Part shown: positions 1 through 11,405 of the stretch, piece by piece
Layout of the letters: every line of letters begins with the position of its first letter
Numbering within the stretch: the first letter of the stretch is position 1
Assembly (NCBI RefSeq): GCF_963576615.1
Contig: NC_088711.1
Span: 17,764,182-17,828,181, forward strand
Length of the DNA: 64,000 bases
Direction: 5' to 3'
Origin: Watersipora subatra
Lineage: Eukaryota; Bryozoa; Gymnolaemata; Cheilostomatida; Watersiporidae
Notes under the pieces: model-generated
What the model saw: the letters and a program-made list of their open reading frames with translations, nothing else
The model's database searches: none
What the model was told of the DNA's origin: nothing
Program-made: the position numbers and the translations under genes

Positions 1-43
1 ACATTCTACAAGGAAAAATTTACGATACTATGATAGTCATTAC

Positions 44-219
44 TTCCTGCGTTTTTCTTCCTGCACTTGGTCTTGTTTGTTTTTTGCAAGTGTCTTAACC
101 TCGCTGTCAAATTGGCTCTTGGTGTACTTCTTTGTTGGGCCGAGATGGTAGTCAGGCAAGGGGAGTGGGTAGAGCTCTGAGTGGTGAAGGCGGCGAGACT
201 TTCCTCCGGTCCCATCGTT
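44..219 (-). CDS. WD40-repeat gene, most downstream exon seen
   Basis: The minus strand encodes about 58 charged residues, beginning NDGTGGKSRRLHHSELYPLP and ending in a Lys/Glu/Gln-rich stretch (KNKQDQVQEEKRR) that looks like the start of a coiled coil. Taking the AG at 220-221 as acceptor keeps the frame of exon 2004-2092; a second AG at 228-229 is closer to a normal acceptor but would need another exon in between. The 3' limit is also open: a GTAATG donor follows position 44, while reading straight on meets TAA at 40-42. I favour the donor, which would place further exons beyond the window. The reading frame looks real; the boundaries are uncertain. Confidence 0.45.
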
Positions 220-227
220 CTGGTTTT

Positions 228-2003
228 CTATAATAAAGCTATAGAATAGGAAACAGAACTATCCAGTAGTTAATTTCTCTCAACAGCACCTTTGTGTTAG
301 CAAACTCTCTAAAAGGAAAAGTATTATCAATTCAGATGCAGTTTGTGCGAATGGCAGGCTGTTAGCTGATTTTCAACAATCTCCAAAAGTGAAATATACT
401 TGTGAGTTACATGTATACTTGTCTTTAAATTACAAGGCATAACCTCTTATTAAAAAATAATTAGATATTTGAATCTATTATTTATTACAGAAATTATGAT
501 GTTTTCTGGAGGATGCAGTCTTCAGATTCTAGAAAAACCCAGCATTGCTCGGGTCACTTTTATAAAATGAAGTTCACATGGCATTTACTTTTCAACTTCA
601 TTCATAAATCCTATCATTATTTACAATACATTTCTAATATTTGTATTTCTATTTGTATATTTGTATTTCTAATACAATCAACAATTTAATCTGACTATAA
701 AATTATAATCTACAATGACATAACTTAAAATAATATTTCAAAATGGGAATATAATAGTTCCTTATGGACAATGTTCTTTGTTTGATAATAGCTGCTGATG
801 GTTTTTTCGTAAGTTTAGGTTGAATTTTATACGCCTCTTTCAAAATCATTATCATCTTCGATTAATATAAACAATAATCACTGGATATACTTGCAGCAAT
901 GTTGTCCTGTCCATTAATAAACTATAAATGAAGCTGACAATGAAAGGTTTTTCATTATACACCCTTCTAGAAACTTTCAAGTATTTCGAAGAATCTGAAA
1001 TAGCCAGTTTACCTAAGAGAGACAGTGTATTAATCTAAGGATTTGAGAGGTGGCATCTGTCTAATAAACAATGTGGGTTCAAAACCGATATTAGCCAAAA
1101 TGTTTTTATCATGTTGTTGTGAAATTGCATTTAGCATCACTTTCATTAAAAAAACATCATTATTGGGCCTGACACCTTCTTGTGCCGAAAACCTGAAATA
1201 GTAGGAAAGAAAACCAAACGGAATTTTTCCGATGTTTATTTAGAAGTTACCTTTTATAGAAGACAAACAAACAGATAAACAGGGACAAGTTATAAGTAGA
1301 TTAGATATGAAACAAGTTGCGTTTGACATTGCTTGAAAATATTATATGGAGATTCTAAGTGCAATCAGAAAAAACCTTTAAACATTTCCGACACGGTTCC
1401 TCTCAGTCAACTTGTTTAGATCTTTAGAAAAGTGTAAAGTTAATTGAATCCACAGCGCAGCATATTCATAAGAGGTCTGCATTCTTTGCAGACCTCTTAT
1501 GTTTTTAAAGGGAATCATCTACAAATTGACTGAGTGAACTGAGGATGATAGTACTAGCAGAAGCCAGAACATGAGTCAAAGTAACACGCTTTAAGATGTC
1601 CCTAGTTTATCCATTGGCAGCAGTCGTGTCTAGTATGATTATGGATACTGACTGATATAAACTCTTCTGTTCCAGCTAAATGAAAAATATAGCCGTGAAG
1701 CCTCTGATAACGATTGTCACTACTAACCACATGTTTAATTTGTACCTGGCATGCTTGTTACACATTAAAATTCAATTGGTTGTTTCTTCTATTTTTATTC
1801 GATAATAATGTATTTTCTAAATCCTAAAACACACCAAATAACATGTAGCTATCTAAAGTACTTGTCGGAAACTTGTTATCATTAGGCAGTACTTCATTTA
1901 TGACAAAGGCTAGGTGCATACCCTTAACAGTTGAAATATCCTTGCCATCCTGGTTCTTGCGAAAAGTTGCGGAAGACAACATGTTGACTATGCGCTGACT
2001 CAC
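228..2003 (-). other. Intron of the WD40 gene
   Basis: AT-rich non-coding sequence with no exon or transposon that I can support. The only clear structure is a perfect hairpin at 1467-1501. Confidence 0.4.
1467..1501. repeat. Perfect hairpin, 15-bp stem and 5-nt loop
   Basis: CATAAGAGGTCTGCA at 1467-1481 is followed by the loop TTCTT and by its exact reverse complement at 1487-1501. It lies in an intron. No T-run or tRNA-like feature is attached, so its role is unknown. Confidence 0.85.
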
Positions 2004-2092
2004 TCCCAACTTCCTCCATAACTTTCTGCTGCTGTTTTGATCTCTCTCCTGCCGATACTCATTCCCAACCAGTTTTCCTGTGCCAGCTTTCG
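2004..2092 (-). CDS. WD40-repeat gene, charged tail exon
   Basis: A pyrimidine-rich acceptor (CTGACAG, AG at 2093-2094) opens the exon and a consensus GTGAGT donor closes it after 2004. It has two leading bases and 29 codons. The leading CG joins the final G of exon 5565-5694 to make an Ala codon, so phase is kept. The product is basic and polar (KAGTGKLVGNEYRQERDQNS, then SRKLWRKLG), with no WD signature, and follows the last blade. Two good splice sites and the phase match support it; the weak composition signal limits confidence. Confidence 0.55.
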
Positions 2093-2295
2093 CTGTCAGA
2101 GATGAGCAAAGAGAATATAGCGAAACTCTGACTTCCTACTACAGCATTTGTTTTGAAGCACAATAGTATTTCCACATCTTTTAAATTTCGAGCACACTAA
2201 CTGCGATTTTCTACTCATGAAAAAATAGCTAATGCTGAATTAGGTTATGCAATAACAACCGTTTAGACCAACAGCTATGCATAAACTTGAGTACT

Positions 2296-3178
2296 TTAAA
2301 GGTTGACTTGCAACAAAATTCACATTACCGTTATTTGATATGAAAAGGTTCACCATGTCTTACCCTGTTGTGTTGTAGGTGCAAAATATGTGGAAAGGTG
2401 ATTACAAGCTCTTAAAAGCTCAAAAACGAACAAAAAATCGCAGCCACACGAGACTGCCCTAGTTTGGATTCCCTTTCCAAAACGACTCAAATGTGATGTA
2501 GCTGTGAGAGATGGTTTCTGTTTACACTTTCTTGCAACTTTATTCGTCGAAATATTTTCACAAATATACTTCACGCATTCAATAAAACTATGTCTATTGT
2601 TCTTACGCATCTGTTTTATCGTCATTGTAATGCTGTCACTTTTAGCACTGATATCTTTTAACTTACCGTAAAAAATCGTTAAACTTTTTAACCTTAGCCC
2701 GAAGGAGTACATACCATTGTCTGATAATCATGACGAGCCTGTTGGTCACCTGTGATAATCGAAAAGTGCTGCAAAAATTATTTGCGAAGTATTGGGTCAC
2801 ATGATCAGATTACGACTTGACGATTAAATAATGCCGAAACAAACTGTAAAGTAGCGAGCATCTATATTTGATATGGGGTCTTCGGTGAAACCCGAAGTGT
2901 TTGTCATAAACTAGTACTACGATAAGTTTTATATTGAGCTTTGTATTGGCCTTTCAATTCACATGAGAACATATGTGACAAGACGATAACCAAATTTCGT
3001 GGTTACGTCATCGAAATAAAGACATTCCAATCTACGGCTGGCTTTCCGTTTTTGAGCTTTTAAGGGCTTGTAATCACATTTCCACATATTTGGCACTTAC
3101 AGCACAACAGAGTAAGACATGGTGAATCTTTTGATACCAACAAGTGTAATGTGAATTTTGTTGCAAGTCAACCTTTAA
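2296..3178. mobile_element. Foldback (inverted-repeat) element
   Basis: Roughly 135-bp arms face each other. The left arm at about 2296-2430 (TAAAGGTTGACTTGCAACAA and on) matches the reverse complement of about 3047-3178 with scattered mismatches. About 610 bp of non-coding sequence lies between. No transposase is seen. The divergence of the arms suggests an old non-autonomous insertion. Confidence 0.65.
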
Positions 3179-3300
3179 GGCTGGTTTAGACTATATCATT
3201 GAATATCCGTGTGAATCACACAATACTCTGGTGATCGTCTGTAGTAACAATGTTCCCACTATCACTAACCCATCTGCCTTCACATCAGCAAATAATGTGG
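3179..3300. repeat. Dispersed repeat end (GGCTGGTT family)
   Basis: It begins GGCTGGTTTAGACTATATC and continues into a stretch whose reverse complement recurs at about 8080-8160. A near-identical start occurs at 7782. This is probably the terminus of a non-autonomous DNA transposon family. Confidence 0.5.
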
Positions 3301-3524
3301 CATAGCATTCACATTATACAATGCAGTTATGGAACCGATGAAGTACTAGTCCGGCACCAACTGTCATGAAATAGATATACCTGTAGATCGAACGAGCCGC
3401 GACGGCCAGTCACCATTGCTGAAGTGATGCACATCGCATAGTCTGTCGACGATGCTTGGCAAATTATCGCAAAATTTTGACAGCTGCAATCTAAACCGAC
3501 ATCAGGGACGATGCCATCCGTTTA

Positions 3525-4343
3525 CTATGGCCCCTTACAGTGCCTCGTGTTGCGTGTTCTCAACTCTTGTTGTACAACTCGGCCTGGGTTTTTGATGAAC
3601 TCGAGTTGTGTTACGCAAAACTAACATGGGTTTGTAAAAAAAGCAAAATAAGTAATTGGGGTGTCTCATTTACAGAAAATTTACAGAAATTTAATAATAA
3701 TAACTGAAATATATATACATATTTAAATTATATATATTGGCGAGATCTGCGCATATTTATTTCTATAAATATAAAAAGACAAAAACAATCGTAGAATGTA
3801 AAAAGCAAACGAAAAAACAATCTACGTGAGAGCTGGGCAACTTCCTTTTCAAATGAAACAAGAGTCATCTCTCTAGAACCTGACAAGAAACTGAATGAAC
3901 ACCGAAAATGAACATAGAAATAATTTCAACGAAGTGAGTTTAATGATGCACCAAAAATAAAATTCCATATAGCTAAAGAAAATGAAACGATGAGATGTTC
4001 TCAAGCCGAGTTGTTGAACTCGAGTTGCTGTTGAAAGAACTCGGCTTGGGTTTTGATGAACTCGAGTTGTACAGCTCGAGTTTGCAACTCGAGTTGTACA
4101 ACTTGAGTTGCAAACTCGGCACATTATAATTCGCCAATTAGCTCTAGTTTTATAGTACATACATACATAGTTTAATTTCTATTAGCTAACGGGTGCCTAT
4201 TTATGTACCATTGTTAATATAACCAGATCTACGGTTATGCTACCGTAATACCGATATATTGCACCTTACTTTTACAAAGTCGCGTTGCGTGTTCACAACT
4301 CGAGTTGTGAACACGCAACGTGAGGCACTGTAAGGCGTCATAG
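3525..4343. mobile_element. MITE-like insertion with palindromic core
   Basis: The ends are inverted repeats of about 35 bp: CTATGGCCCCTTACAGTGCC at 3525 faces its imperfect complement ending at 4343. The interior is rich in the palindrome CAACTCGAGTTG and holds a perfect 38-bp palindrome at 4283-4320. Imperfect 32-bp direct repeats flank it (3493-3524 and 4356-4387). There is no coding capacity. Confidence 0.55.
4283..4320. repeat. Perfect 38-bp palindrome
   Basis: CGTTGCGTGTTCACAACTC at 4283-4301 is directly followed by its exact reverse complement at 4302-4320, with no loop. It is close to the right end of the element at 3525-4343; a degenerate relative sits near the left end at about 3549-3565. 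Confidence 0.85.
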
Positions 4344-4561
4344 TTTACAGTCCCCAAACCGACACTAGGGATGATGCCATCAGTTTACAGTGCACATAGT
4401 AAATGAATAAGCGCCGAGTGGACAACTACGACATGCGCAAGACCGTGAGAACCAGCCTTTCAGGTGCGGCTTTTGATGAGGCCTACTTTTGGCTATTATC
4501 AATGAGGCTCACCGACTCTGTTATGTCGCAGTAGTATGTACTCCAACCCTTCTAAAAACTA

Positions 4562-4690
4562 ACATATGAATTATATGGTAGTTTCATATAACATATATTC
4601 ATATAACATATATTCATATGTTATATGAATCATATAACATATATTCATATTCATATAACATATATTCATATGTTATTTGAATATGACAGG
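4562..4690. repeat. AT-rich palindromic tandem cluster
   Basis: Repeats of ATATTCATATAACAT and its complement alternate irregularly, so the region can fold in many ways. It is a simple-sequence-like expansion, not a gene. Confidence 0.7.
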
Positions 4691-5114
4691 GTATGTGATT
4701 AGAATACAAATGCCACACAATTACCCACTGTGGATACCCTCGATGCACAGGAAATAGAAAAACCAGCCTAAAATTAAAACACTAGAAGTGAGCGGAACAA
4801 AGCAGGAAATATTAGAATTTCAAAAGGCCAGCGTATAACTGAAGACATAAAAAAGAGAAAAGCAAATCAGAATATGACTACCGATTGTGTAGGAGGTGGC
4901 AGAAACTCTGTATTGCATAGTCATATTTGTAGCCAACCAGCCTGTGGGAGAAAGGATTATGGTGAAGTGTACACTGATAGAAAGTGATAACAGAAAGTAC
5001 AGAGTACACTTGGACATGGGAGTTATTCAGCCTTCAATCAGACACTGTAGTTAGCAGTGGTATCATGGAGAAAGTAAATCTTCAGATTTAAAGCATAAAC
5101 AGTGAAATTTGTTT

Positions 5115-5149
5115 CTTATAGATAGCAACTAAATGTTGCTATCTATAAG
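5115..5149. repeat. Perfect hairpin, 15-bp stem and 5-nt loop
   Basis: CTTATAGATAGCAAC at 5115-5129, loop TAAAT, then the exact reverse complement at 5135-5149. It has the same geometry as the hairpin at 1467-1501 but an unrelated sequence. Confidence 0.85.
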
Positions 5150-5564
5150 AATTATGTTAATTATTAATTAAAATAATTAATCCTATGTTAATTATTCAAA
5201 TGCAGAAAAATGTGCATCGGAACAAATAGATCATGTGAAATGTGTATGTAAACTGAATTGCTGAAACAAGGGCAAAAAGCCACGCCAATCCAACTACCTA
5301 GTTGTTCAGAAGATGGCTCATTCTCTGATGGATGATTAGCAGACTCCCTTCCAGAAATGTCTTCAAAGTAGCAGAATTCATAGACATTCAGATATCGATG
5401 CTATAAATTACTATTGAATGTGATGCAGACTAATTCTATGTCAGCGTGGTGTGAATGAAGCTGCCAGTTAAAGTATGAACTGCATTAAAAGTACTGTAAC
5501 TTTGCTAAAGTAATATGGAGCATTCGCAAAACCAACGATACGAATATATGAGATTTATCTCTAC

Positions 5565-5694
5565 CTGACTTAGAATCCCTATTCATACGAACGTTACGAA
5601 GAACATTAGCAACGGCGGGCTCTCTTGGAAGTAAGCCAATGTCGGTGACAACAGTGCTGCTGTCATAGGCTGGTGGCTCTTCCATTTCTTCATC
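5565..5694 (-). CDS. WD40-repeat gene, acidic linker exon
   Basis: Acceptor ATTTCAG (AG at 5695-5696) opens the exon and a GTAGAG donor follows 5565. It encodes 43 residues plus one base, starting DEEMEEPPAYDSSTVVTDIG and ending in RNVRMNRDSKS. It starts in phase 0, as exon 7400-7582 ends, and the final G completes a codon with exon 2004-2092. The acidic start follows the last WD40 blade and probably begins the post-propeller region. Confidence 0.75.
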
Positions 5695-7399
5695 CTGAAA
5701 TATGACTAAAAGTAAGGACTGGAAGTGGAGACATGGAGGTCGACTATGTGGATTGAGCAAAACGCCTTTATCTAACATTGTTTCCAACTATATGACAGCG
5801 ACATAATGAGAGTAACTATAATTCTGAATGTTAAAAATTTTGATTTGTATGCAAAAAAAGCATGAAAACAAGAAAACGGCAAGTATAGAGAATTCATATC
5901 AGACTCGCCAGAAATTCATGCTGGAAAAATACAGTGAGCAGTTTTATGTCAACAGATTTAATTGTATTAACAGCAATAGAAGTCTTACAAAAAATAGAGC
6001 CGACTCAGCAAATTAAAGTGCACAGATTGCCACAACTTTTAAATGATTATGATAAGAAAACTTAAAACTATCAGAATTATAAACTTTCTTATATATTCCT
6101 TAGGTCAAAACTAAATTTAGATGACCTTAAATTGCACTGCCTTTTCCTGCTAGTTCATTCAAGTGCTGTCATCTACTGCTCACAAAACACTTCATGCACA
6201 ATATATAAAATGGATTGTGGAACTTTGGTTGAAATTTCTGGCACAACCCAGAATGGAAGATTTTGAAATTTTGTTTTCACAACATTCAAGCAAATATAAT
6301 CCACCAAAAATAAAAATTGAGTAAGAAACTTGACTGGTTAGTAAATATAACAATTGTAATGATAAACAACAGCGTATGACAGTCTTAAACCCTTTCGTTA
6401 TGCGACCTAGAGAAACTGCAAGTTATTAAAGAAACTAGATTTAGTAACAAAACATGCGTCCACAATCATAGCGATAACAAAAATGCCATGACTAATAACA
6501 GACCATTTCAAACAAGACTCTACGGCAATCTGGAATAAAACAAGATTGCGAAGTAATAATGCAATGGTAACAGCATAAAATATTAAAATCGGCAGAGTTA
6601 ATAGATATGTTCATAGTTCAAACAATAATAATCTACGTGTACCATTAGACTGCACTATGGCCATATGTAAACATGTGAAACCACTGTAAATTGTTTTACA
6701 AGTGAACTAGTTAAGATTAATATGAAGTTGTCTGTCAAATAGTCACTTTAGCAAAATGTGTACACCTTGTTACTATCAGACATCCACTGCAACAAACTCC
6801 TTTTATTGGTTATCTATCAATATCATTAGAATATGAACTATCAGGCCACATAACAGCAGATTAGAGACCAATTAATACAATTAGACCACAATTATCAATC
6901 ACACGCGGTGCATCTGTTTATATGGTCAACTTATTTACATGCACCTCTGGTATTAGCCAACATATTTCAATATGGAGCGACTAATGGCATTAAAAAGGTA
7001 ATGCTTGGTTGATCCATCTCTTTAAGTGATTGTTTTTATTGAATTATTGAAGTCTTTTAAATATTACAAACAATACCCATCTAGAATTGATCCATGACAT
7101 AGGAGTGATGAGTTTGTCCAGCTTGAATCAGTTTGGGACAATTATCGAAAATCCGGCAGCACAACTTATGAAAAACTATTTACTTATGGAATTGTCATTG
7201 TAAGTGATTTGAGAATATAAACTGTTTATAATAATGCAAATGTAACTTACTTTGTAAATCTACTATAACTTATCAAATGTATTTTCAAAACTTTGCTTAT
7301 CAAGTTAAGCTTTCTGAATTGTTATCTTCAAAAAGATTTTTAGCGTATGTAACTATGAGTCAGCGGTGAAGTAAGAATAGAGAGCCACCTAGGCATTAC
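5695..7399 (-). other. Intron, no recognised feature
   Basis: AT-rich non-coding sequence between two well-supported exons. Short plus-strand frames such as 5828-6016 have no coding signature. Confidence 0.5.
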
Positions 7400-7582
7400 C
7401 TGAAACTCCTCGAGGACAAGTTTCTCCAACATGCTGCTGGGCAGGTAAGACTCCATGGAAATAGAGCTAATGTGAGTCTTATAGCCAATCAGTATTGTAC
7501 CTTTAGCATCAGCAAAACAACATCCTGACAGCGTATCTTCAAATCTTAGTTCTCTGATTAAAGTGTTCTTCTTGTCCCATAC
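7400..7582 (-). CDS. WD40-repeat gene, last blade exon
   Basis: The exon has 61 codons exactly, phase 0 at both ends, acceptor TTTACAG (AG at 7583-7584) and donor GTAATG after 7400. It opens with VWDKKNTLIRELRFEDTLSG, completing the WD of the blade begun in exon 8640-8781, then gives CCFADAKGTILIGYKTHISS. The ending SYLPSSMLEKLVLEEFQ looks like the exit from the propeller. This is one of the strongest exons: splice sites, phase and motif agree. Confidence 0.85.
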
Positions 7583-8639
7583 CTGTAAATCATGTCATTA
7601 CATATTTTAGAGTCTGTTGTATGTGTACGATTATAAATACTGGCCAGCCACCTTCACAATTCGGCTCTTCTAAACTCACAGCAACTAGTTGACAAAACCA
7701 CCATTGATAGCTAAATGAACAAAAATCATTTCGAAGTCATGCTGTTTTATGTGAAATAAAAATCGGGAACACTATCTAAAGGCTGGTTCACACTATATCG
7801 TGTATGTTGGCATTGTACTTTCAGCAGTCATTGTCATTTATGTGCACCGGGGACTGATAGCATTGACAAAGCAACAATCGACAAAGATATTTCGCCGAGC
7901 ATCGAAAACAGCCTATACAATGTAAACCGTTTCTGCGATAGTAATTTGTAGATGCGGATAGCGTAATTTATTTATTTCTGTTTATGATAGTTGCTGCGGG
8001 ACTACTATACTTGATCTGAAAGAACAAAGAGGTTTCTTTGTGAAAAATTAAAAAGACAAATGCGTACACTACATCACGGAGTATTTGCTGATGCAAATGC
8101 GGATGGGTTTGTGATAGCATCAACATTATTATCATCGACGATCACTGAAGTATTGTGGCATTAAAGTCGAAATACGGCAATAATGGTATACTGTAAACAC
8201 TCTAAAAGGTAAGCAAAAATAACATGTTTACTTGTGAGATACAGAAGACATACAGAAGACATACACAAGTCATACATTATCAGTGTGTTGTACCAGATGA
8301 GTAATACTAACAACTCAGGTTCGTTCACTTTTATCTCACATATAATACAACTATATAACATGCAAATAGAATAGCAGACGCTTGAAACCTTGCTTGAATG
8401 GTCATACCTCTGTATGCAAATGTAAATGTATTCATGGACATGGAATTATCTCCCTCTGTTGCTTTTTCTCGTTACATTCACCTATATACCAACTTATTTT
8501 TTTACTTTTAACAACACTTTACATTTATCAACAAAAATTAATGTTTAAGTTTTAAGCAAAAGTTTTAACACGTTTTAACACATATATTTTAGTCTGCAAG
8601 CGAGAGACAATTGAGAATAAGATAAGAAGGTTGACTCAC
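7583..8639 (-). other. Intron with dispersed-repeat fragments
   Basis: GGCTGGTTCACACTATATCG at about 7782 repeats the end seen at 3179. The stretch at 8080-8160 is the inverted counterpart of 3215-3300. Together they suggest one foldback-type element at about 7782-8165. Confidence 0.5.
7782..8165. mobile_element. Non-autonomous repeat of the GGCTGGTT family
   Basis: The left end matches 3179-3200, and the right part matches the reverse complement of 3215-3300 at roughly 75-80 percent by eye. No coding capacity is seen and the right boundary is uncertain. Confidence 0.45.
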
Positions 8640-8781
8640 CTTGAGATAGCCGTCCCAACTGGTAGAAATAAATATATTGTGGTAGGAGTGTCCGGCGAGC
8701 CCATTGATTTCTGTTTTGTGGTCAAAGTTTCGGCTGTGTGTGAGGGAGACGATTCCTATATCAAGTTTATAAATGGTTAAA
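8640..8781 (-). CDS. WD40-repeat gene, blade exon with SWDGYLK
   Basis: Acceptor GCGCAG (AG at 8782-8783) and donor GTGAGT after 8640 bound one leading base plus 47 codons. The protein reads LTIYKLDIGIVSLTHSRN, then GLAGHSYHNIFISTSWDGYL, with K before the splice. GH at the blade start and STSWDGYLK joining VWD in the next exon are a textbook WD40 repeat. The leading T completes a Gly codon with exon 13186-13271. Confidence 0.85.
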
Positions 8782-9941
8782 CTGCGCATAGACGCAAACA
8801 TCAACAAAATGTGTAGATACATGAATCATCAACAACATCATGTATGACATTGCAGTAATAAGCCTGGTGCAATCTGGCAGCCATGGAACCTTTTAAATGG
8901 AGAAAGCCGGAGAATTTATTGAAGAACTGTAACTACAACGACCATGAAATTACTCAGAATTGGTAGACCATCATTCAGGGCGTGAATGTGAATTGTTTTT
9001 TCCCACGACCTGATACCACCTATAATAGCTAATAGCTGGAGGTGTCAGTTCAGCTTTTAGTACCTAATTTGAAGGATTATAGAACAATATTTGCATATGT
9101 CAATCTATATAAATTTCAGTGTCTGTCCGTGATTTCGGTCGATTCAACTATAGCTATTAAAATATTGTAATGGGAAATTCATATCGCAGAAGATTTGATC
9201 TCAGAACCTCACTTTTCACCAGGCAATAAGCTAACTAATTAAGCTACTAAGCAACTATTAAGCAATATGCATTGGGCGATATGAGTGGTTATCTAGATTA
9301 AAATACGTGTAGCGATCCTGCATTATGGTACAGGGCAACGTCATTAAAGCTTGCTCTCAGGGCCCTTATTAGAAAGTTTAGCAATATGAATACTAGCTTG
9401 CTCAAATTTTCCATTGGGAGTGGGCAAGGCCAATGGCAAATGGCAGGCCATTAGCCTTGCACACATTACCTCATTAAATTGCCTCGAACTACATGTACAT
9501 TACCTGCCACTGTTTAAAAGCTGCTTTTTAATACCTGTGCAATGCTAGGCATTCCGCTAGTGTATGATTTATGATATTATATACGATACAATAATACTAA
9601 TATCTATATACATGTATATTTCTCAAAGTATGTCGTATGTCGAGTGTAGTGTGTCTGCATTCCGACTATAGATTTGCGATAGCGCATGCTGATTATTTTA
9701 CAGATGTGGCCACGCATTACAACATCCCTGTTAAAAAAATATTTTTCGTAAGGTTCAATTACTACACCTGGGGTCAAGGCCAATTCTTCTCGCCCGGACA
9801 AGTATTCTTTCACCTTTTGGTCAGACAAAGGATGATATCTCATTTTTACATTAGTACCAGTATCGAGAGATAATAGTATCGTCGTATTTCATGAATACAG
9901 TTTTGATGGATATCTTCTGGTGAAACAGTAACCTTTTATAA

Positions 9942-10981
9942 CCCCTTCACTGCCGTAGACGCATTTATGCGTTTTCTATGGTTGACAGCCGTAGACGCAT
10001 TTTTGCGACTTTCCCAGCAGTTGCGTAGTAACTTCATTTTATTATTCATTGAAAACATAACCAACGACATTTTGAGACTTTTACAGTATTGACAGCGTTG
10101 TCCGAAGATTTCTCTATAAAATTAGGCTAAAATAACGAAGCAGTTTAGAATTTTCTTTGGGAATTTCCAACTTGAAAATGTTTTTGCGGAAGTTTTGGAA
10201 GTACCTCCCATGTTAGAAAACAGATATATTATAGCCAATTCAGATTCAGATTTTTGTGATTACCGTACTTTTCGGACTATTAGCCGCTACTTTTTTTCTG
10301 ATGATTTGAGCCATGCGGCTTATATAAGGGTGCGGCTATTCTGTGGCTTTTTCTTTCATCGCTAGGGCGCATTAACCAGATTCTCCAGTTAGTGTACCTC
10401 TAGCGGTGAAAGAAAATGCAAAACAATGCCTAAAAGTACTGTTCCATTAGGCACTAGGTTAAAAAGCGTCGGTTAATACGAAACAGTGCCGTTAGGCATT
10501 GTTCTGTTTTAAACCGGAAAGTTGCTGCAGTGTTAAAAAGCACCGTCCCGAGTTCTGCGGCCTATGTATTGTTTTATCATCATTTCTTAGAAGATAAAGC
10601 AGATGCGGCTTATATAGGGGTGCGGTTTATAGTCCGAAAAGTATGGTACACAGATAATTAAAGTAGCAGCACTGACTCTGATGGTGATGAAAGTAATAGT
10701 TTTGCAAGAGTAAAGAACATTGTAGAGGATCATTCTAGTTTCGTAGCGATCGTAGCTTCACATAGCTTTAGCAATGCACAATGTATAGATACATTAAATT
10801 TTTGGCATAGCACTATTTGCTAACATATTAGCAAAAGAAAATATATAACAATTTAAGTGTTCTAGATAAGTATGAAGTTGGAAAAATTGTCTGCGTATCA
10901 TGAAGCACAATCGGCAACTTTCGTTAAACTGGCTGGCAGTAGGTCGATAGTTAAATTTGGACATGTATGGTAGTGAAAGGG
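9942..10981. mobile_element. piggyBac-like non-autonomous element
   Basis: The left end CCCCTTCACTGCCGTAGAC faces a right end ending GTAGTGAAAGGG; these are imperfect inverted repeats of the CCCTTTCAC type used by piggyBac. The right flank is TTAA (10982-10985) and the left flank ATAA (9938-9941), a decayed TTAA target. The interior has Asp/Ser-rich coding-like fragments (NSDSDFCD; DSDGDESNS) reminiscent of a piggyBac transposase N-terminus, but no full frame. A second MITE interrupts it. Confidence 0.55.
10261..10648. mobile_element. TA-flanked MITE inside the piggyBac-like element
   Basis: Inverted ends of about 18 bp (CCGTACTTTTCGGACTAT versus CCATACTTTTCGGACTAT, one mismatch) are bounded by TA on both sides. 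The interior repeats TGCGGCTTATATA near each end. The TA target points to the Tc1/mariner-pogo group; no transposase is present. Confidence 0.7.
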
Positions 10982-10989
10982 TTAAACAC

Positions 10990-11405
10990 ACACTTCTATG
11001 TGTTGTGGAATGTGATCCACTGAGAGCTGAGCCTAGGGCTGAGCTAAGCTGACCCGGACTGTGCCTAGACAAGCAGAATGACGAGTTGTGAGTTAAGCCA
11101 GTCAGAGCCAAGCCGATGTACAGCCGAGTCAAGCTTAGCCAAGTCAGAGCCGTACCGACTGAAGACCGAGCCGAGCTGGACCGAGCCAGGCCGAGCCGTG
11201 CTGGGTCTAACCAAGCAGAACAGGGACGGAGTTTAGCAGCTATATAAGCCCGAACATTTGTCTAGTAGAGCAGAGCTGTTCTGGGCCTGTTCATTGCTTG
11301 TCACTTGATTCATTTCTTGTACACCTTGATGAACTGAGCAGAAATATATGTATTGTACTCATGCACGAGTCTTGTACTAGTGAAGGAAAGTGAAGGTCAC
11401 ACAAA
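10990..11405 (+). repeat. GAGC-rich low-complexity patch with TATA box
   Basis: Degenerate repeats of AGCCGAGC-like words fill about 11028-11230. A TATATAA lies at 11241-11247 and a GC-poorer tail follows. The layout resembles a promoter or a solo LTR, but no matching second copy or target duplication is visible, so I do not assign a family. Confidence 0.35.

Larger units (their letters stand above)
2093..5564 (-). other. Long intron filled with repeats
   Basis: It contains a foldback element (2296-3178), a dispersed repeat end (3179-3300), a palindromic MITE-like insertion (3525-4343) flanked by long direct repeats, an AT palindrome cluster (4562-4690) and a perfect hairpin (5115-5149). The rest shows nothing recognisable. 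Confidence 0.5.

Noticed and set aside
6-215. 69-residue frame starting MGPEES
   Set aside because: A different frame of the same strand gives a more protein-like product in phase with the WD40 gene.
2350-2712. 120-residue minus-strand frame
   Set aside because: Half of it is one arm of the foldback repeat; no coding signature.
9604-9873. Overlapping frames on both strands
   Set aside because: Mirror-open frames with no domain or splice support.
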